Part shown: positions 48,286 to 57,484 of the stretch, one piece after another
How positions within the stretch are numbered: the stretch's first letter is position 1
How the letters are laid out: each line of letters starts with the position of its first letter
DNA from: Alteriqipengyuania halimionae
GTDB lineage: Bacteria; Pseudomonadota; Alphaproteobacteria; Sphingomonadales; Sphingomonadaceae
Length of the DNA: 64,000 nt
Direction of reading: 5' to 3'
Assembly: GCF_009827575.1 (NCBI RefSeq)
Contig: NZ_WTYR01000001.1
Location: 558,001-622,000, forward strand
Made by a program: the position numbers and the translations under genes
The notes under the pieces: model-generated
The model's input: only the letters and a program-made list of their open reading frames with translations
Told to the model about the DNA's origin: nothing
Database searches by the model: none

Positions 48286-48558
48286 ATGAACAAGAATGAC
48301 CTGATCAGCACCGTTGCCGACAATTCCGGCCTTTCGAAGAATGACGCGAGCAAGGCTGTCGAATCGGTTTTCGATGCGATCCAGGATTCGCTCGGCAAGG
48401 GCGAAGAAGTTCGCCTCGTCGGTTTCGGCACGTTCTCGGTTGCGCATCGCAAGGCTTCGACCGGCCGCAACCCGCGCACCGGCGAAACCATGCAGATCAA
48501 GGCGTCGAACCAGCCCAAGTTCAAGGCTGGCAAGGGCCTCAAGGATGCGGTCAACTAA
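48286..48558 (+). CDS. hupB: HU-family DNA-binding protein
   Basis: 90 residues, the exact HU length. The DNA-binding arm contains GFGTFSVAHRKASTGRNPRT (about 46-65) and the end is KPKFKAGKGLKDAVN-like (PKFKAGKGLKDAVN). The N-terminus (MNKNDLISTVADNSGLSKND) fits the family. It bends and compacts DNA as a dimer. GGGGGAG precedes the ATG, and a terminator follows. It lies 160 bases after lon. Confidence 0.97.
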   Translation: MNKNDLISTVADNSGLSKNDASKAVESVFDAIQDSLGKGEEVRLVGFGTFSVAHRKASTGRNPRTGETMQIKASNQPKFKAGKGLKDAVN

Positions 48559-48581
48559 GCCGCACCATCCAGGGACTGAAA

Positions 48582-48618
48582 AGGCCCCGCCGGAGCGATC
48601 CGGCGGGGCCTTTGCTTT
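48582..48618 (+). terminator. Rho-independent terminator after HU
   Basis: AGGCCCCGCCGG and CCGGCGGGGCCT form a perfect 12-base-pair stem with a 6-base loop, followed by TTGCTTT. It lies about 24 bases past the stop and faces the convergent lipoprotein gene. Confidence 0.85.
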
Positions 48619-48638
48619 GTGAGAGGGATGGGCGCCCG

Positions 48639-49700
48639 CTAGTCGAGCCCGATCAGTGCCATCGGTGCGGTGCGGGTGCGCGGGGTGATCGTCCAGCTCA
48701 GCCGCTGCATCCCGTCGGCGTCCTCTTCGGGGCCCTCGTCTGTGTTGTTGGCGAGGATGGCGCCATCGGTCACCAGCGTGAACGTGCCGTCGAGCTCGGG
48801 GAAGCTTTCCGCGGCTTCCGCCTCTTCGTCGTCGCCGAAGATTTGCATCGCGCCGACCATGCCCGACATCACCCCGCCCATCGGCCCGGTGCCGCCCTGG
48901 ACGGCAAAGCCCGGAGCATCAATCCGCAACCGTCCCGGCTCGCGCACGGCGGCGGTGAGGATGAAATTGTTGAGCGGGAAGCGTTCGAAGGTCGGAAACA
49001 CGAAGTCGTGTCCCATCACCGACGTGATCTCGAAGCTGACTTCGAACAATCCGTTGCCCTTGTGCACGACGCTTTTCCAACCGCGCTGGCGCTCGAGCCG
49101 CTTGACCAGCTCATCGGCCGCGTCGGGGTCGGACGGATCGATGCCCCCGAAGAACAGGTTCATCATCTGCGCCTGCTGTTCCTTGCGCTTGGCCGCGCGC
49201 TCCATCCGTTCGTCAAAGGCTTCGCGCTGCTCGGCCAGTTCCTCGGTCGTGCATTCGCGTTCCTGGAGGCCGTAATCCTCGTCCTCGTCTCCATCTTCGA
49301 CGACCACTTCCACCATGACGTCCTCATCGGGGTCTTCCTCGGTCGTGTCGGGATCGGGAATGCGGACGGTCACGACCGGCACATCGTCATCGGTGGTCTG
49401 ATCCTGAAAACCCGAGAGTTCGCTCTCATCCATCTCCTCGCCGAAATCGTCTTCGAAACAGGGCTGGGCGACGAATTCATCATCGTCGTCTCCTCCGCCC
49501 CCGAACGAATCGCCGGCCTCGGCAAGTTCACTCATGGCGAGCAGATAGATTTCGCCGTCATAGCGATAGGTGAAGCGGCCATCCTTGTGCAGGATCAGCT
49601 CGGATGCGAACTTGCCCGGAACCATCATGCAGCCGGCCAGGACGACGAACCCTGCAGCCAGCGCGGCCAGCGCGCCGAAGCGCTTTTTCGATACGGTCAT
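48639..49700 (-). CDS. Acidic lipoprotein of unknown function
   Basis: 353 residues from the ATG at 49700 (MTVSKKRFGALAALAAG). The lipobox LAGC gives acylation at about Cys 23. Beta-type segments (FASELILHKDGRFTYRYDGE) are followed by a long acidic stretch (about 66-145, with runs of D and E such as EEDPDEDVMVEVVVEDGDED). A helical charged part (about 150-170) and a beta-rich C-terminal domain complete the protein. No family was recognised. The acidic loop suggests cation binding, which is inference. It is 26 bases from rlmB on the same strand. Confidence 0.8.
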   Translation of the reverse strand: MTVSKKRFGALAALAAGFVVLAGCMMVPGKFASELILHKDGRFTYRYDGEIYLLAMSELAEAGDSFGGGGDDDDEFVAQPCFEDDFGEEMDESELSGFQDQTTDDDVPVVTVRIPDPDTTEEDPDEDVMVEVVVEDGDEDEDYGLQERECTTEELAEQREAFDERMERAAKRKEQQAQMMNLFFGGIDPSDPDAADELVKRLERQRGWKSVVHKGNGLFEVSFEITSVMGHDFVFPTFERFPLNNFILTAAVREPGRLRIDAPGFAVQGGTGPMGGVMSGMVGAMQIFGDDEEAEAAESFPELDGTFTLVTDGAILANNTDEGPEEDADGMQRLSWTITPRTRTAPMALIGLD

Positions 49701-49726
49701 GTATCCCCCTCTGTACGGGGGCGAAG

Positions 49727-50569
49727 CTAACTGCGTACTGCTATCGCGTAAAGCGCGATTGCACCGGCATTCGAGACGTTGAGGCTTTCGATATCGCTGC
49801 TGATCGGAAGACGCGCGAGCGCATCGCAATGCTCGGCGATATTGTGCCGCATGCCGGGTCCTTCCGCCCCGAGGACGAGTGCGACAGGGCCGGCGGGCAG
49901 CGCCTCGCCCAACGTGGATTCCGCTTCTCCGGCAAGGCCGATACGCCAGTATCCGTCATCGGCAACCTGCTCCAGCGCGCGCGCGAGATTGACCGCGCGC
50001 ACCCACGGCACCGTTTCGAGCGCACCCGATGCCGCTTTCGCCAGCGCGCCGCCTTCGGGCGGGGAGTGGCGATCCTGCGTCAGGATGGCGCACGCATTGA
50101 ACGCCGCCGCCGAGCGCAGCAGCGCGCCGACATTGTGCGGATCGGTAACCTGATCGAGCACCACCAGCGGGCGCTTCGGATCGCCGTCGAGCACGTCTTC
50201 GAGGAACACGGTTTCGAGTGGTTCGCAATCGAGCACGATCCCCTGATGCGGCGCATCGCGCGAGACGAGCCTGTCGAGATCGGGATTGTCGGCATATTCG
50301 ATCGTGAAGTCCTGCGGCAGTTCGCCATCAAGCGCCTCGATCGCATCGCGTGTCGCCCACAGCTTCCGATGCTGACGCTCGGGGTTCTTGAGCGCGGCTT
50401 CGACGGCGTGGTGCCCCCAAAGGCGCACCGCGCCCTTGCCGGCGCGTCCGCTGCCGCGTCCGTGCTTGTTTCGCCCGGCGCGCCCGCGCAGTGCCCGTTC
50501 CTTGCCCTTTTTACCCACGTAGTCGTCCTCGAATCCGAATATGTCGGGCGTCCCTGCCAGCGAGGCCAT
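49727..50569 (-). CDS. rlmB: 23S rRNA 2'-O-ribose methyltransferase (RlmB/TrmH family)
   Basis: 280 residues from the ATG at 50569. An extended basic N-terminus (KKGKERALRGRAGRNKHG) precedes the substrate-binding domain starting at LWGHHAVEAALKNPER. The SPOUT knot motifs are DPHNVGALLRSAAAFN, LVLGAEGPGM and ISSDIESLNVSNAGAIALY. It methylates the ribose of 23S rRNA (G2251 in E. coli). The gene faces tRNA-Tyr across about 100 bases. Confidence 0.93.
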   Translation of the reverse strand: MASLAGTPDIFGFEDDYVGKKGKERALRGRAGRNKHGRGSGRAGKGAVRLWGHHAVEAALKNPERQHRKLWATRDAIEALDGELPQDFTIEYADNPDLDRLVSRDAPHQGIVLDCEPLETVFLEDVLDGDPKRPLVVLDQVTDPHNVGALLRSAAAFNACAILTQDRHSPPEGGALAKAASGALETVPWVRAVNLARALEQVADDGYWRIGLAGEAESTLGEALPAGPVALVLGAEGPGMRHNIAEHCDALARLPISSDIESLNVSNAGAIALYAIAVRS

Positions 50570-50672
50570 TGACAGGCAAGCGCCGCTTCGCCAATGGGGC
50601 GCCTCTCGGTCGCGCGAGGCCCCCAGCGGGCTTGCCGAACCAGCGGGCCCGTCCCGCACAATTCGCCGGTAT

Positions 50673-50758
50673 GGACAGGTGGCCGAGTGGTTAAAGGCAG
50701 CAGACTGTAAATCTGCCCGCGCAAGCGTACGCTGGTTCGAATCCAGCCCTGTCCACCA
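50673..50758 (+). tRNA. tRNA-Tyr (GTA anticodon)
   Basis: An 86-base class II tRNA with encoded CCA. The acceptor stem is GGACAGG/CCTGTCC, the anticodon loop is ACTGTAAAT (anticodon GTA), the long variable arm is CCCGCGCAAGCGTACGC, and the T arm contains GGTTCGAATCC. Confidence 0.96.
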
Positions 50759-50898
50759 CCGGCTTTCCCGACATCGACAATCAAGAACGGCTCCGCACGG
50801 CTTCCCAGTCCGGGGGTATCGCCGCCTGTTCCAAGAGAAGCGGCCGACGTCTTTCTGTTTTATAAGCTTTCGGCGATCACACAAACCGGCACCGCCGA

Positions 50899-50928
50899 TT
50901 GGAACCATTGCCAAGGATACACTATATC
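50899..50928 (+). promoter_or_regulatory. Candidate promoter of the sulfur operon
   Basis: TTGGAA, an 18-base spacer and TATATC lie upstream of the MBL gene. GATA-N5-TATC (50916-50928) is a small inverted repeat overlapping the -10 box and could be an operator for an ArsR-type repressor. Weak evidence. Confidence 0.3.
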
Positions 50929-50948
50929 ATGGGCGAAGGAGACAGAGG

Positions 50949-51875
50949 ATGACCGACCAGCCACTCACAGTTGCAAAGGCGCAGATCGACGAGGCGCGTG
51001 CCGACAAGGCGAAGCGTCCGAGTATCGCGGGCTTTTTCGATGAGGCGACCAATACGGTCAGCTATGTGGTCCACGACCCTGCAACCGGGCAAACCGCGAT
51101 CATCGACTCGGTGCTCGATTATGAGGCTGCATCGGGACGGACGTCGAACGGTTCGGCCGATCGGATCATCGAATATGTCCGGGCGAATGAGCTAAAGGTC
51201 GCCTGGCTGCTCGAAACGCATGCCCATGCCGATCATCTCTCGGCGGCACCCTATCTTCAGGAACAGTTGGGCGGAAAGCTCGGGATCGGACGCGATATCA
51301 TCCGGGTGCAGGACGTGTTCGGGAAAATCTTCAACGCCGGAAGCGATTTCGAGCGCGACGGATCGCAATTCGATCGCCTGTTCGACGACGGCGACAGCTT
51401 CGCGCTCGGCGAACTCGAGGTTATCGTTCTTCACGTTCCGGGCCACACCCCGGCGGATATGGCCTTCATCATCGGCGATGCGGCGTTCGTGGGCGATACG
51501 ATCTTCATGCCCGATTTCGGGACCGCCCGCGCCGATTTTCCCGGTGGCGATGCCGGCCAGCTCTATCGCTCGATCCGGCGTTTGCTGGAACTTCCCGACG
51601 AAACGCGACTGTTCCTTTGCCACGATTACAAGGCGCCGGGTCGCGACGAATATGCGTGGGAAACAACCGTCGGACAGCAGCGTGAAGAAAATGTCCATGT
51701 GAAGGATGGCACGACCGAGGAAGAATTTGTCGCCATGCGGACCGACCGCGACAAGACGCTCGCGATGCCCAAACTCATCCTGCCAAGCGTGCAGGTGAAT
51801 ATCCGGGCGGGGCACTTGCCCGAACCTGAGGAGAATGGCGTGAGCTACATCAAGATTCCGGTGAACGCGCTGTGA
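50949..51875 (+). CDS. MBL-fold hydrolase, probable persulfide dioxygenase
   Basis: 308 residues. GGAGACAGAGG precedes the ATG. The metal site is HAHADH (H91, H93, D95, H96), with later HVPGHTPAD and LCHDYKAPGRDEY motifs as in glyoxalase II-like persulfide dioxygenases (ETHE1/Blh). The N-terminal DUF442 phosphatase-like domain of the Xylella Blh protein is absent. It probably oxidises glutathione persulfide to sulfite in the cytoplasm. It is the first gene of a four-gene operon whose last gene could export that sulfite. Confidence 0.88.
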   Translation: MTDQPLTVAKAQIDEARADKAKRPSIAGFFDEATNTVSYVVHDPATGQTAIIDSVLDYEAASGRTSNGSADRIIEYVRANELKVAWLLETHAHADHLSAAPYLQEQLGGKLGIGRDIIRVQDVFGKIFNAGSDFERDGSQFDRLFDDGDSFALGELEVIVLHVPGHTPADMAFIIGDAAFVGDTIFMPDFGTARADFPGGDAGQLYRSIRRLLELPDETRLFLCHDYKAPGRDEYAWETTVGQQREENVHVKDGTTEEEFVAMRTDRDKTLAMPKLILPSVQVNIRAGHLPEPEENGVSYIKIPVNAL

Positions 51876-52318
51876 GCTGGACTGCATTTCCAAACGCGGC
51901 CCCGCTCGAAGGCTTTCTCGGCGGTCTGCTGATCGGAACGGCGGCGCTCATCATGTTGCTCGGGCTCGGCAGGATTGCCGGCGTTTCGGGCATGCTGGCG
52001 CGCGCGGCGACGCTCAGCCGGTCGGACACTCCCTGGCCGATGGCGGCGCTGTTCGTGATCGGGCTGGTTCTGGGTGCGATCGTGTTCGCGCAGACCATCG
52101 GCCCGGTAGAAGCCACATTCCCGCCCGGCTGGGGCTGGCTGGTGGCGGGCGGCTTGGCGGTCGGTTTCGGCACGCGCCTCGGCAGCGGCTGCACCAGCGG
52201 GCACGGCGTGTGCGGAATGTCGCGCCTGTCGAAGCGCTCGATCGTCGCGACGCTCACCTTCATGGCAGCGGGAATCGTGACCGTCGCCCTTGTCAACGCA
52301 TTCGGAGGTGCCTGGTGA
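51872..52318 (+). CDS. YeeE/YedE-type membrane protein, first half
   Basis: 148 residues from a GTG overlapping the MBL stop (GTGA). Four membrane helices are evident, with the conserved GTRLGSGCTSGHGVCG (about 103-118) motif of the sulfur-transport (YeeE/YedE, DUF395) family. This Cys motif carries the sulfur-bearing residue in thiosulfate importers. With the next gene it forms a two-part version of the full-length transporter. Confidence 0.9.
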   Translation: MSWTAFPNAAPLEGFLGGLLIGTAALIMLLGLGRIAGVSGMLARAATLSRSDTPWPMAALFVIGLVLGAIVFAQTIGPVEATFPPGWGWLVAGGLAVGFGTRLGSGCTSGHGVCGMSRLSKRSIVATLTFMAAGIVTVALVNAFGGAW

Positions 52319-52734
52319 TGCGCTCCCTGATCTCGCTTCTTTCGGGTGCAATCTTCGGGTTCGGCCTTGCGCTGTCCGGCATGATGAATCCTGCAAGGGT
52401 TCGCGGCTTCCTCGACCTGTTCGGTGACTGGGACCCGACGCTGGCCTTTGTCATGGGTGGTGCGATGCTGGTGATGGCGGTCGGATGGCTGGTGCAGAAA
52501 CGCATGTCTGCACCGATCGCGGACGACAGCTTCAACCTGCCGGGGACGCAGATCATCGATCGCCGGCTTCTGGGCGGCGCCGCTCTGTTCGGCATCGGCT
52601 GGGCCTTGGCCGGGCTGTGCCCCGGACCGGCGATCGCTTCGCTCGGCACGGCGCTGCAACCTGCGCTGGTTTTCGTCGCTGCGATGCTTGCCGGGATGGC
52701 CGTGTACGCACTGGTCGATCGCAAGCCGGGCTGA
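52318..52734 (+). CDS. YeeE/YedE-type membrane protein, second half
   Basis: 138 residues from the ATG at 52318, which overlaps the previous stop (TGATG); a GTG at 52315 is also possible. Helices with GFGLALSGMMNPARVRGFLD (about 13-32) and GWALAGLCPGPAIASLG (about 97-113) fit the partner half of the split YeeE transporter. The Cys-Pro-Gly motif (LCPGP) is conserved in this family. It is likely to form a heteromer with the upstream protein, moving a sulfur compound across the inner membrane. Confidence 0.9.
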   Translation: MRSLISLLSGAIFGFGLALSGMMNPARVRGFLDLFGDWDPTLAFVMGGAMLVMAVGWLVQKRMSAPIADDSFNLPGTQIIDRRLLGGAALFGIGWALAGLCPGPAIASLGTALQPALVFVAAMLAGMAVYALVDRKPG

Positions 52735-52739
52735 CCGCC

Positions 52740-53522
52740 ATGCTCGATACGATGCAATGGATCCTGGGCGCCCTGTCCGGCGGTCTGGTAGGCTTCTCGC
52801 TCGGCCTGGTCGGGGGAGGGGGCTCGATCCTCGCAGTTCCCCTGATGGTCTATCTCGTCGGCGTGTCGCAGCCCCACGTCGCAAACGGGACGAGCGCACT
52901 CGCGGTGGCGGCGAACGCAGCGACCGGCCTGTTCCAGCATGCCCGCGCGGCCAATGTGCGCTGGAAAGCCGGGCTTGTGTTTGCAGCGGCCGGGATTGCC
53001 GGCGCGTTTGCCGGATCGACGGCGGGCAAGAACTTCGACGGGCAGGGGCTCTTGTTTCTATTTGCTCTGCTGATGATCGTGGTGGGCGCGCTTATGCTTC
53101 GATCGCGCAAGGATTTGGGCGACGAGGGCGCAGATCTCACCCGGGGCAACGCACCCAAGGTTGGAGCCTACGGGCTGGGAGCCGGTCTCGTGAGCGGGTT
53201 CTTCGGGATCGGCGGCGGATTTTTGATCGTCCCCGGCCTGATCGCCGCAACCCGCATGCCGATGATTGCAGCCGTGGGCACCAGTCTCGTCGCGGTAACG
53301 GCCTTCGGACTGACGACCGCGGCCAACTACGCATTCTCGGGCCTGGTGAACTGGGAACTGGCATTGGTGTTCGTCATCGGCGGCGTGCTGGGCAGCTATC
53401 TCGGCACGATCACTGCACGGCGCTTGTCGGGAGGGGGGCAGCTCAAAACCGTCTTCGCGATCCTGATTTTCGTCGTCGCCGCCTACATGTTTTGGCAAAG
53501 CGCCGCCGCGCTGTGGTTGTAG
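52740..53522 (+). CDS. TauE/SafE-family sulfite exporter
   Basis: 260 residues with eight membrane helices. The family motifs are GLVGGGGSILAVPLMVYLVG (about 22-41) and GFFGIGGGFLIVPGLI (about 157-172), the duplicated glycine-rich half-repeat. It probably exports sulfite, the product of the persulfide dioxygenase reaction. The ATG lies 5 bases after the previous stop, so all four genes form one tight operon. The usual BigR regulator gene is not beside it. Confidence 0.9.
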   Translation: MLDTMQWILGALSGGLVGFSLGLVGGGGSILAVPLMVYLVGVSQPHVANGTSALAVAANAATGLFQHARAANVRWKAGLVFAAAGIAGAFAGSTAGKNFDGQGLLFLFALLMIVVGALMLRSRKDLGDEGADLTRGNAPKVGAYGLGAGLVSGFFGIGGGFLIVPGLIAATRMPMIAAVGTSLVAVTAFGLTTAANYAFSGLVNWELALVFVIGGVLGSYLGTITARRLSGGGQLKTVFAILIFVVAAYMFWQSAAALWL

Positions 53523-53537
53523 CGCGGAGGCGGTCGT

Positions 53538-54995
53538 TTAAGCGCCAGCATCGAACCAATCGGGCAAGGCCGCCAAGTCGGGTAGCGGAACTTCGATCGT
53601 CCTGCGCTCTTGCGTTTCGCCCTGCATGAAACGGTGCATGGCCTCTTCTACCTGTGGCGAGGTCATGAACAGATTGTGTCCGGCCCCCTCCACGGTGATC
53701 GCGGTAACATTGGTCAGTCCGGCGACGGCCTCGTATTGCCCCTCGGGATAGGTGCGACCGTCGAGCGTGCCGGTGAGCAGGAGGACGGGGGTTTCGCCCA
53801 CCGGTCCGTCGCGAAAATCATCATCGAGTTCGATTTCGGGCCAAACGCCGACGAGTTGCGGCATGGGGAAGTTGAGATAGCCGCCCAGAAGTGCATCGCG
53901 GCGCTCGATGTCGAACAGGGCCAGACGCTCTGCGCTGATGCCCGAAGCCACATCCATCGCTGTGGACATGGGTGACAGCGCAATGGCCTCCCCTTCGCGT
54001 TGCCATGCGCCGATCACACGTGCGATGGGCATCGCGTCCCCCCGGCCGATGCTTCGGTATAGCTCGAGCAGGAGCGCTGCATTGCCGGGATCGGCAATCA
54101 AGCTGGATGCAAGATGCTGCATGTGGCGGCGTTGAAAGAGAAACGGAAATGCACTGCCGTCGCCGGTGGGTATATCGAGCATGAGCGGCTTTTTTTCGAG
54201 CTGCTGGTGGACCTTCCGCATTAGCGCTTTGACATCGGGATATAGCGCCTTCGCATTCGGTTGCGTGTCGATGGCGGACTGCAATCGCGCGAAATATGCA
54301 TCGGTGCGGGTGGGCAGCTTGACGGTCTGATCGAGGCCCTCCGCGCTGGCCAGGATCGCACGGTCGATCTCCGTCGGTATGGCGTCGATAGCGGCCAGTG
54401 CGAGATGGGTGCCATACGATATGCCCCACAGGACGACCCGGTCCGCGCCGAGATGCTGGCGCAGGGCGGACAGGTCGCGCACGCTTTCGAGCGTGGTATA
54501 GCCGCCGATATCGATACCCTCCGACTGCCAGAAAGCGGCGCATTCGCGCGCGGCAGCCCGGTGGAGTTCGGCATATTCGTCATCGCTCAGGGCTTCGGTT
54601 TGCGAAGGGATGATCGACGATTGGCATCGCGGCAAGGCCGTCGAACCACCCGTACCGCGCTGGTCGAATGCGATAACATCGCCATGCCGGCGCATCGCCA
54701 TGAACAGGGGAAACCGGTCACGTTCGGCGGTACCGCTGCCCGATCCGCCGGGCCCTCCGGCGAGGTAGACGATGGGAGGGCCAGGGATGTCGCTCGTCGA
54801 CGGGAAGCGAACATAGGACAGGGTGATCGTCCGGCTCGCGGGATCGCTGCGATTTTCCGGGACCTGCACCTCTCCGCGGAAAGCCGCGACACGCTGCCCG
54901 TCCTGCGCCTCGAACGTTATCGCAACTTCTTCCGCAGGCTGAGCGGCGAGCGGCGTGGCAAAGAGCAAGGCGAAGCAGGCGACTGCAATTTTCAT
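53538..54995 (-). CDS. Secreted alpha/beta hydrolase (TAP-like peptidase family)
   Basis: 485 residues from the ATG at 54995, which gives a signal peptide (MKIAVACFALLFATPLAAQ). The longer reading to 55199 is rejected. The oxyanion-hole motif is AGGPGGSGSG, followed by FDQRGTGGS, the nucleophile S193 in GISYGT, the acid in LTGTLDGRTYP and the catalytic His in EGAGHNLF. The C-terminal TAP-like domain fits tripeptidyl or proline aminopeptidases. It acts in the periplasm on small peptides or esters; the substrate is unknown. It is divergent from the LytTR pseudogene. Confidence 0.87.
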   Translation of the reverse strand: MKIAVACFALLFATPLAAQPAEEVAITFEAQDGQRVAAFRGEVQVPENRSDPASRTITLSYVRFPSTSDIPGPPIVYLAGGPGGSGSGTAERDRFPLFMAMRRHGDVIAFDQRGTGGSTALPRCQSSIIPSQTEALSDDEYAELHRAAARECAAFWQSEGIDIGGYTTLESVRDLSALRQHLGADRVVLWGISYGTHLALAAIDAIPTEIDRAILASAEGLDQTVKLPTRTDAYFARLQSAIDTQPNAKALYPDVKALMRKVHQQLEKKPLMLDIPTGDGSAFPFLFQRRHMQHLASSLIADPGNAALLLELYRSIGRGDAMPIARVIGAWQREGEAIALSPMSTAMDVASGISAERLALFDIERRDALLGGYLNFPMPQLVGVWPEIELDDDFRDGPVGETPVLLLTGTLDGRTYPEGQYEAVAGLTNVTAITVEGAGHNLFMTSPQVEEAMHRFMQGETQERRTIEVPLPDLAALPDWFDAGA

Positions 54996-55140
54996 CGGCG
55001 ATCCGTTCCATTGTGATGGTTTCATTCGATGCATTCGATATCGGATCGTTGGGGGACAAATCGCGAATTTACCGGTCGGCGGTAGGGAGCCATCGGTGGG
55101 CGGAGCGACGACTTGGCCGAAGGTCGCTATGAGACGGTAA

Positions 55141-56661
55141 ATGGCAGTGCGGATCGTTCTTTCATTATTGTTTGCGTGGTTATGCATCGCCCCGGCCAAT
55201 GCCGAGGAGACATCGACCGCTCCCTTCGTCGTGTCGCTTTACGGGGCCGAGGCGCGAGTTTGCGTCGACAGCGCTGCTAGCGAACCGGATTTCGCGTCGC
55301 ATGAATGCCGTACGCAATCGCTGGGCCGAGTCGATCCGCAGGGCCGCCAGCTTTGGATCGCGCTGCCTTTCCATGTGCCTGGGGCGATGCTTTCGCGATC
55401 CGAACCGTTGGGACTGTTCGTGCGGGCCAAGGCATCGAGCGCGATCTGGCTCAACGGCGAGCCGCTCGGCACCAACGGCTTGCCTGCCGCGACCAAGGTC
55501 GACGAAATCCCGGGTTTGATGGACGTCGTATTCTTCGTCCCACCAGATATGTTGCGGCCCGGCGCAAACCGTCTCGTCGTCAGAATGTCGGCCCTGCATG
55601 GCGGGATGAAACTTTCCTAACCCGTACACCAGATTGCGCTAGCGCCGTACCGCTTGGCCAGCGACCGCTTGCTGCTGTTCGTACCGGTATGATTGACGTT
55701 TGGACTGTTTATCGCCGGTGTGGTGTATTTCGGCGTCAGCGCCTGGCGCGACTACGATCGCGAAGGGTCCGCCATCCTTGCCGTCGCATCGCTCGCCGCA
55801 GCGCTGCAACTGGCAGCCGAAACGATGCGGGATCTCGTTTCCTATCCTTATCCGTTTCACGAAATACGGCTGGCTCTGATCCTGTCGTTCGCGATCGCGC
55901 TGGCGCTGGCATTGCTAGCCTATCTCCTTCTAGTGCTGTTTCCCGACCACCACCGAGCGCGCTTGCTGGCGATCGGTGCGACGTCATGCGGAATGGCAGC
56001 GCTGGCGTGGTGGATGACGGGTTTCGACGCCAAGACGCTGGGCATGTTCGCGTTGGTGGCGGTGGCGGGTGCCATTGCGGGATTGATTGCGTGGCGCAAG
56101 GCAAACAAAGCGGGCGCCTGGGTCGCTGTCGCGGCATTGGGATTCGTCGCGGTGATGTTTTACACCAGCAACCGCTTTCTCGATCTCTATCTCTATCTTG
56201 CGCTCGGAACTCTGCTGCTGGCGTTGTTCGTCAGGCAGGCACAGCAGGTCGCCAGCGAACAGCGGGAGCGGCACCGGGAGCAGGCGAGAGCGCGCGAACT
56301 TGCCAGAACGCTCGATCGGATCGGGCAGGAACGACAACGGCAAATGCTCGAAGTTTCGCAGAAGGGGCGCACCGAATATGTTTCGGTGGGCGACATCAGG
56401 CATTTTGCCGGCGCGGGTGATTATGTCGAAGCATATTGGGGCGAAGGGCGCAGCGGTTTGCTGTCCGATACGCTGGCAGCCCTCGAAGAAAGCTTGCCAT
56501 CGGGTTTCATCCGGACCCATCGCTCACACATCGTCAATGCCGCAAATGTCACAGCCCTGGAGCGTGATGCCGCGGGAACGGGGAGGCTGGTCTTGGACGA
56601 TAGCAGCGAGGTCCCGGTGAGCCGCCGCATTATGCCGGAAGTGCGGCGCTCGCTCGGCTGA
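55141..56661 (+). pseudogene. LytTR regulator with membrane sensor, broken by two in-frame stops
   Basis: One reading frame of 507 codons is interrupted by TAA at 55618 and TGA at 55690. The first part has a signal peptide (about 1-21) and a periplasmic beta-sandwich ending GANRLVVRMSALHGGMKLS. After the stops the frame continues PVHQIALAPYRLASDRLLLF, then seven-helix membrane segments and a full LytTR domain (EYVSVGDIRHFAGAGDYVEA, FIRTHRSHIVNAANV). The frame is undamaged and reads like an intact homolog except for the two stops. It may be a recent pseudogene; the 322-residue part after the second stop could still be translated from a TTG or internal start. Confidence 0.8.
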
Positions 56662-56718
56662 AGCGGATAATGCGGCGCGTGCGGGAACTTGTGGTGCGGC
56701 CCGCGCGCTCCTAAGGCC

Positions 56719-57474
56719 ATGAGCATGTCATCGCAACTCGTCGATAATCGTGGGAAAGGCGAAGCCGGCTGGAGCTGGCCGTCGATCCATCCCGAAGGCC
56801 GCAAATACGGTGTGGCCGTCTTTGCGCTCAGTCTCCTGTTCGCCTGGTTCGCCTGGGAAACGCTGGCCTGGCCGCTGGCATTCCTCTCGCTCGGCGTGCT
56901 GGCATTTTTCCGCGACCCCGTCCGCGTCACGCCGCAAAGCGAGAACGCGATCGTGGCTCCGGCCGATGGCTTGGTCACGCTGATCCAGCAGGTCCCGCCG
57001 CCGCCCGAACTCGCCACCGGCGATAGCCAGGTCGGCGAAGGGCTGGGTGACGAACCCGTCACGCGCGTGTCGATCTTCATGAGTGTGTTCGATGTTCACA
57101 TCAATCGGACGCCGATTGCGGGGTCGATCAAGCGGGTGATTTACATCCCTGGCAAGTTTCTGAACGCCGATCTCGACAAGGCGAGCGAGGAAAACGAGCG
57201 ACAGCACATCCTCGTCGAACGGGCCGATGGGCGCCGGATCGGCTTCACCCAGATCGCCGGACTGGTCGCGCGCCGTATTGTGCCGTTCGTCAAGCCGGGC
57301 GACACGGTGGCGAGCGGCCAACGCGTCGGCCTGATCCGCTTCGGCAGCCGCGTCGACGTCTACCTCCCGCGCGATACGCAGCCGCGGATCGTTCTGGGCC
57401 AGAAAATGGTCGCGGGCGAAACGGTGATTGCGGAAATGAGCGAGCAGCCATTGATCGAAGGCGTCGCGCAATGA
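56719..57474 (+). CDS. psd: Phosphatidylserine decarboxylase proenzyme
   Basis: 251 residues from the ATG at 56719; an ATG at 56725 is also possible. One or two N-terminal membrane segments (about 35-65, [18 protein letters not shown]) precede the catalytic domain. Features are [24 protein letters not shown] and the self-cleavage site in IRFGSRVD with Gly209-Ser210, where the pyruvoyl group forms. It makes phosphatidylethanolamine. It is 10 bases upstream of pssA, the gene for the previous step. Confidence 0.95.
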   Translation: MSMSSQLVDNRGKGEAGWSWPSIHPEGRKYGVAVFALSLLFAWFAWETLAWPLAFLSLGVLAFFRDPVRVTPQSENAIVAPADGLVTLIQQVPPPPELATGDSQVGEGLGDEPVTRVSIFMSVFDVHINRTPIAGSIKRVIYIPGKFLNADLDKASEENERQHILVERADGRRIGFTQIAGLVARRIVPFVKPGDTVASGQRVGLIRFGSRVDVYLPRDTQPRIVLGQKMVAGETVIAEMSEQPLIEGVAQ

Positions 57475-57484
57475 CGGTTCGCCC

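Noticed and set aside
48639-49275. Acidic lipoprotein gene region read on the plus strand
   Set aside because: The plus-strand frames have shadow composition. The minus-strand frame has a lipobox and a sensible start.
55693-56661. The LytTR part as an independent gene
   Set aside because: It would need a TTG start directly after a stop, without a ribosome-binding site, in the same frame as the upstream part. A broken single gene is more likely.
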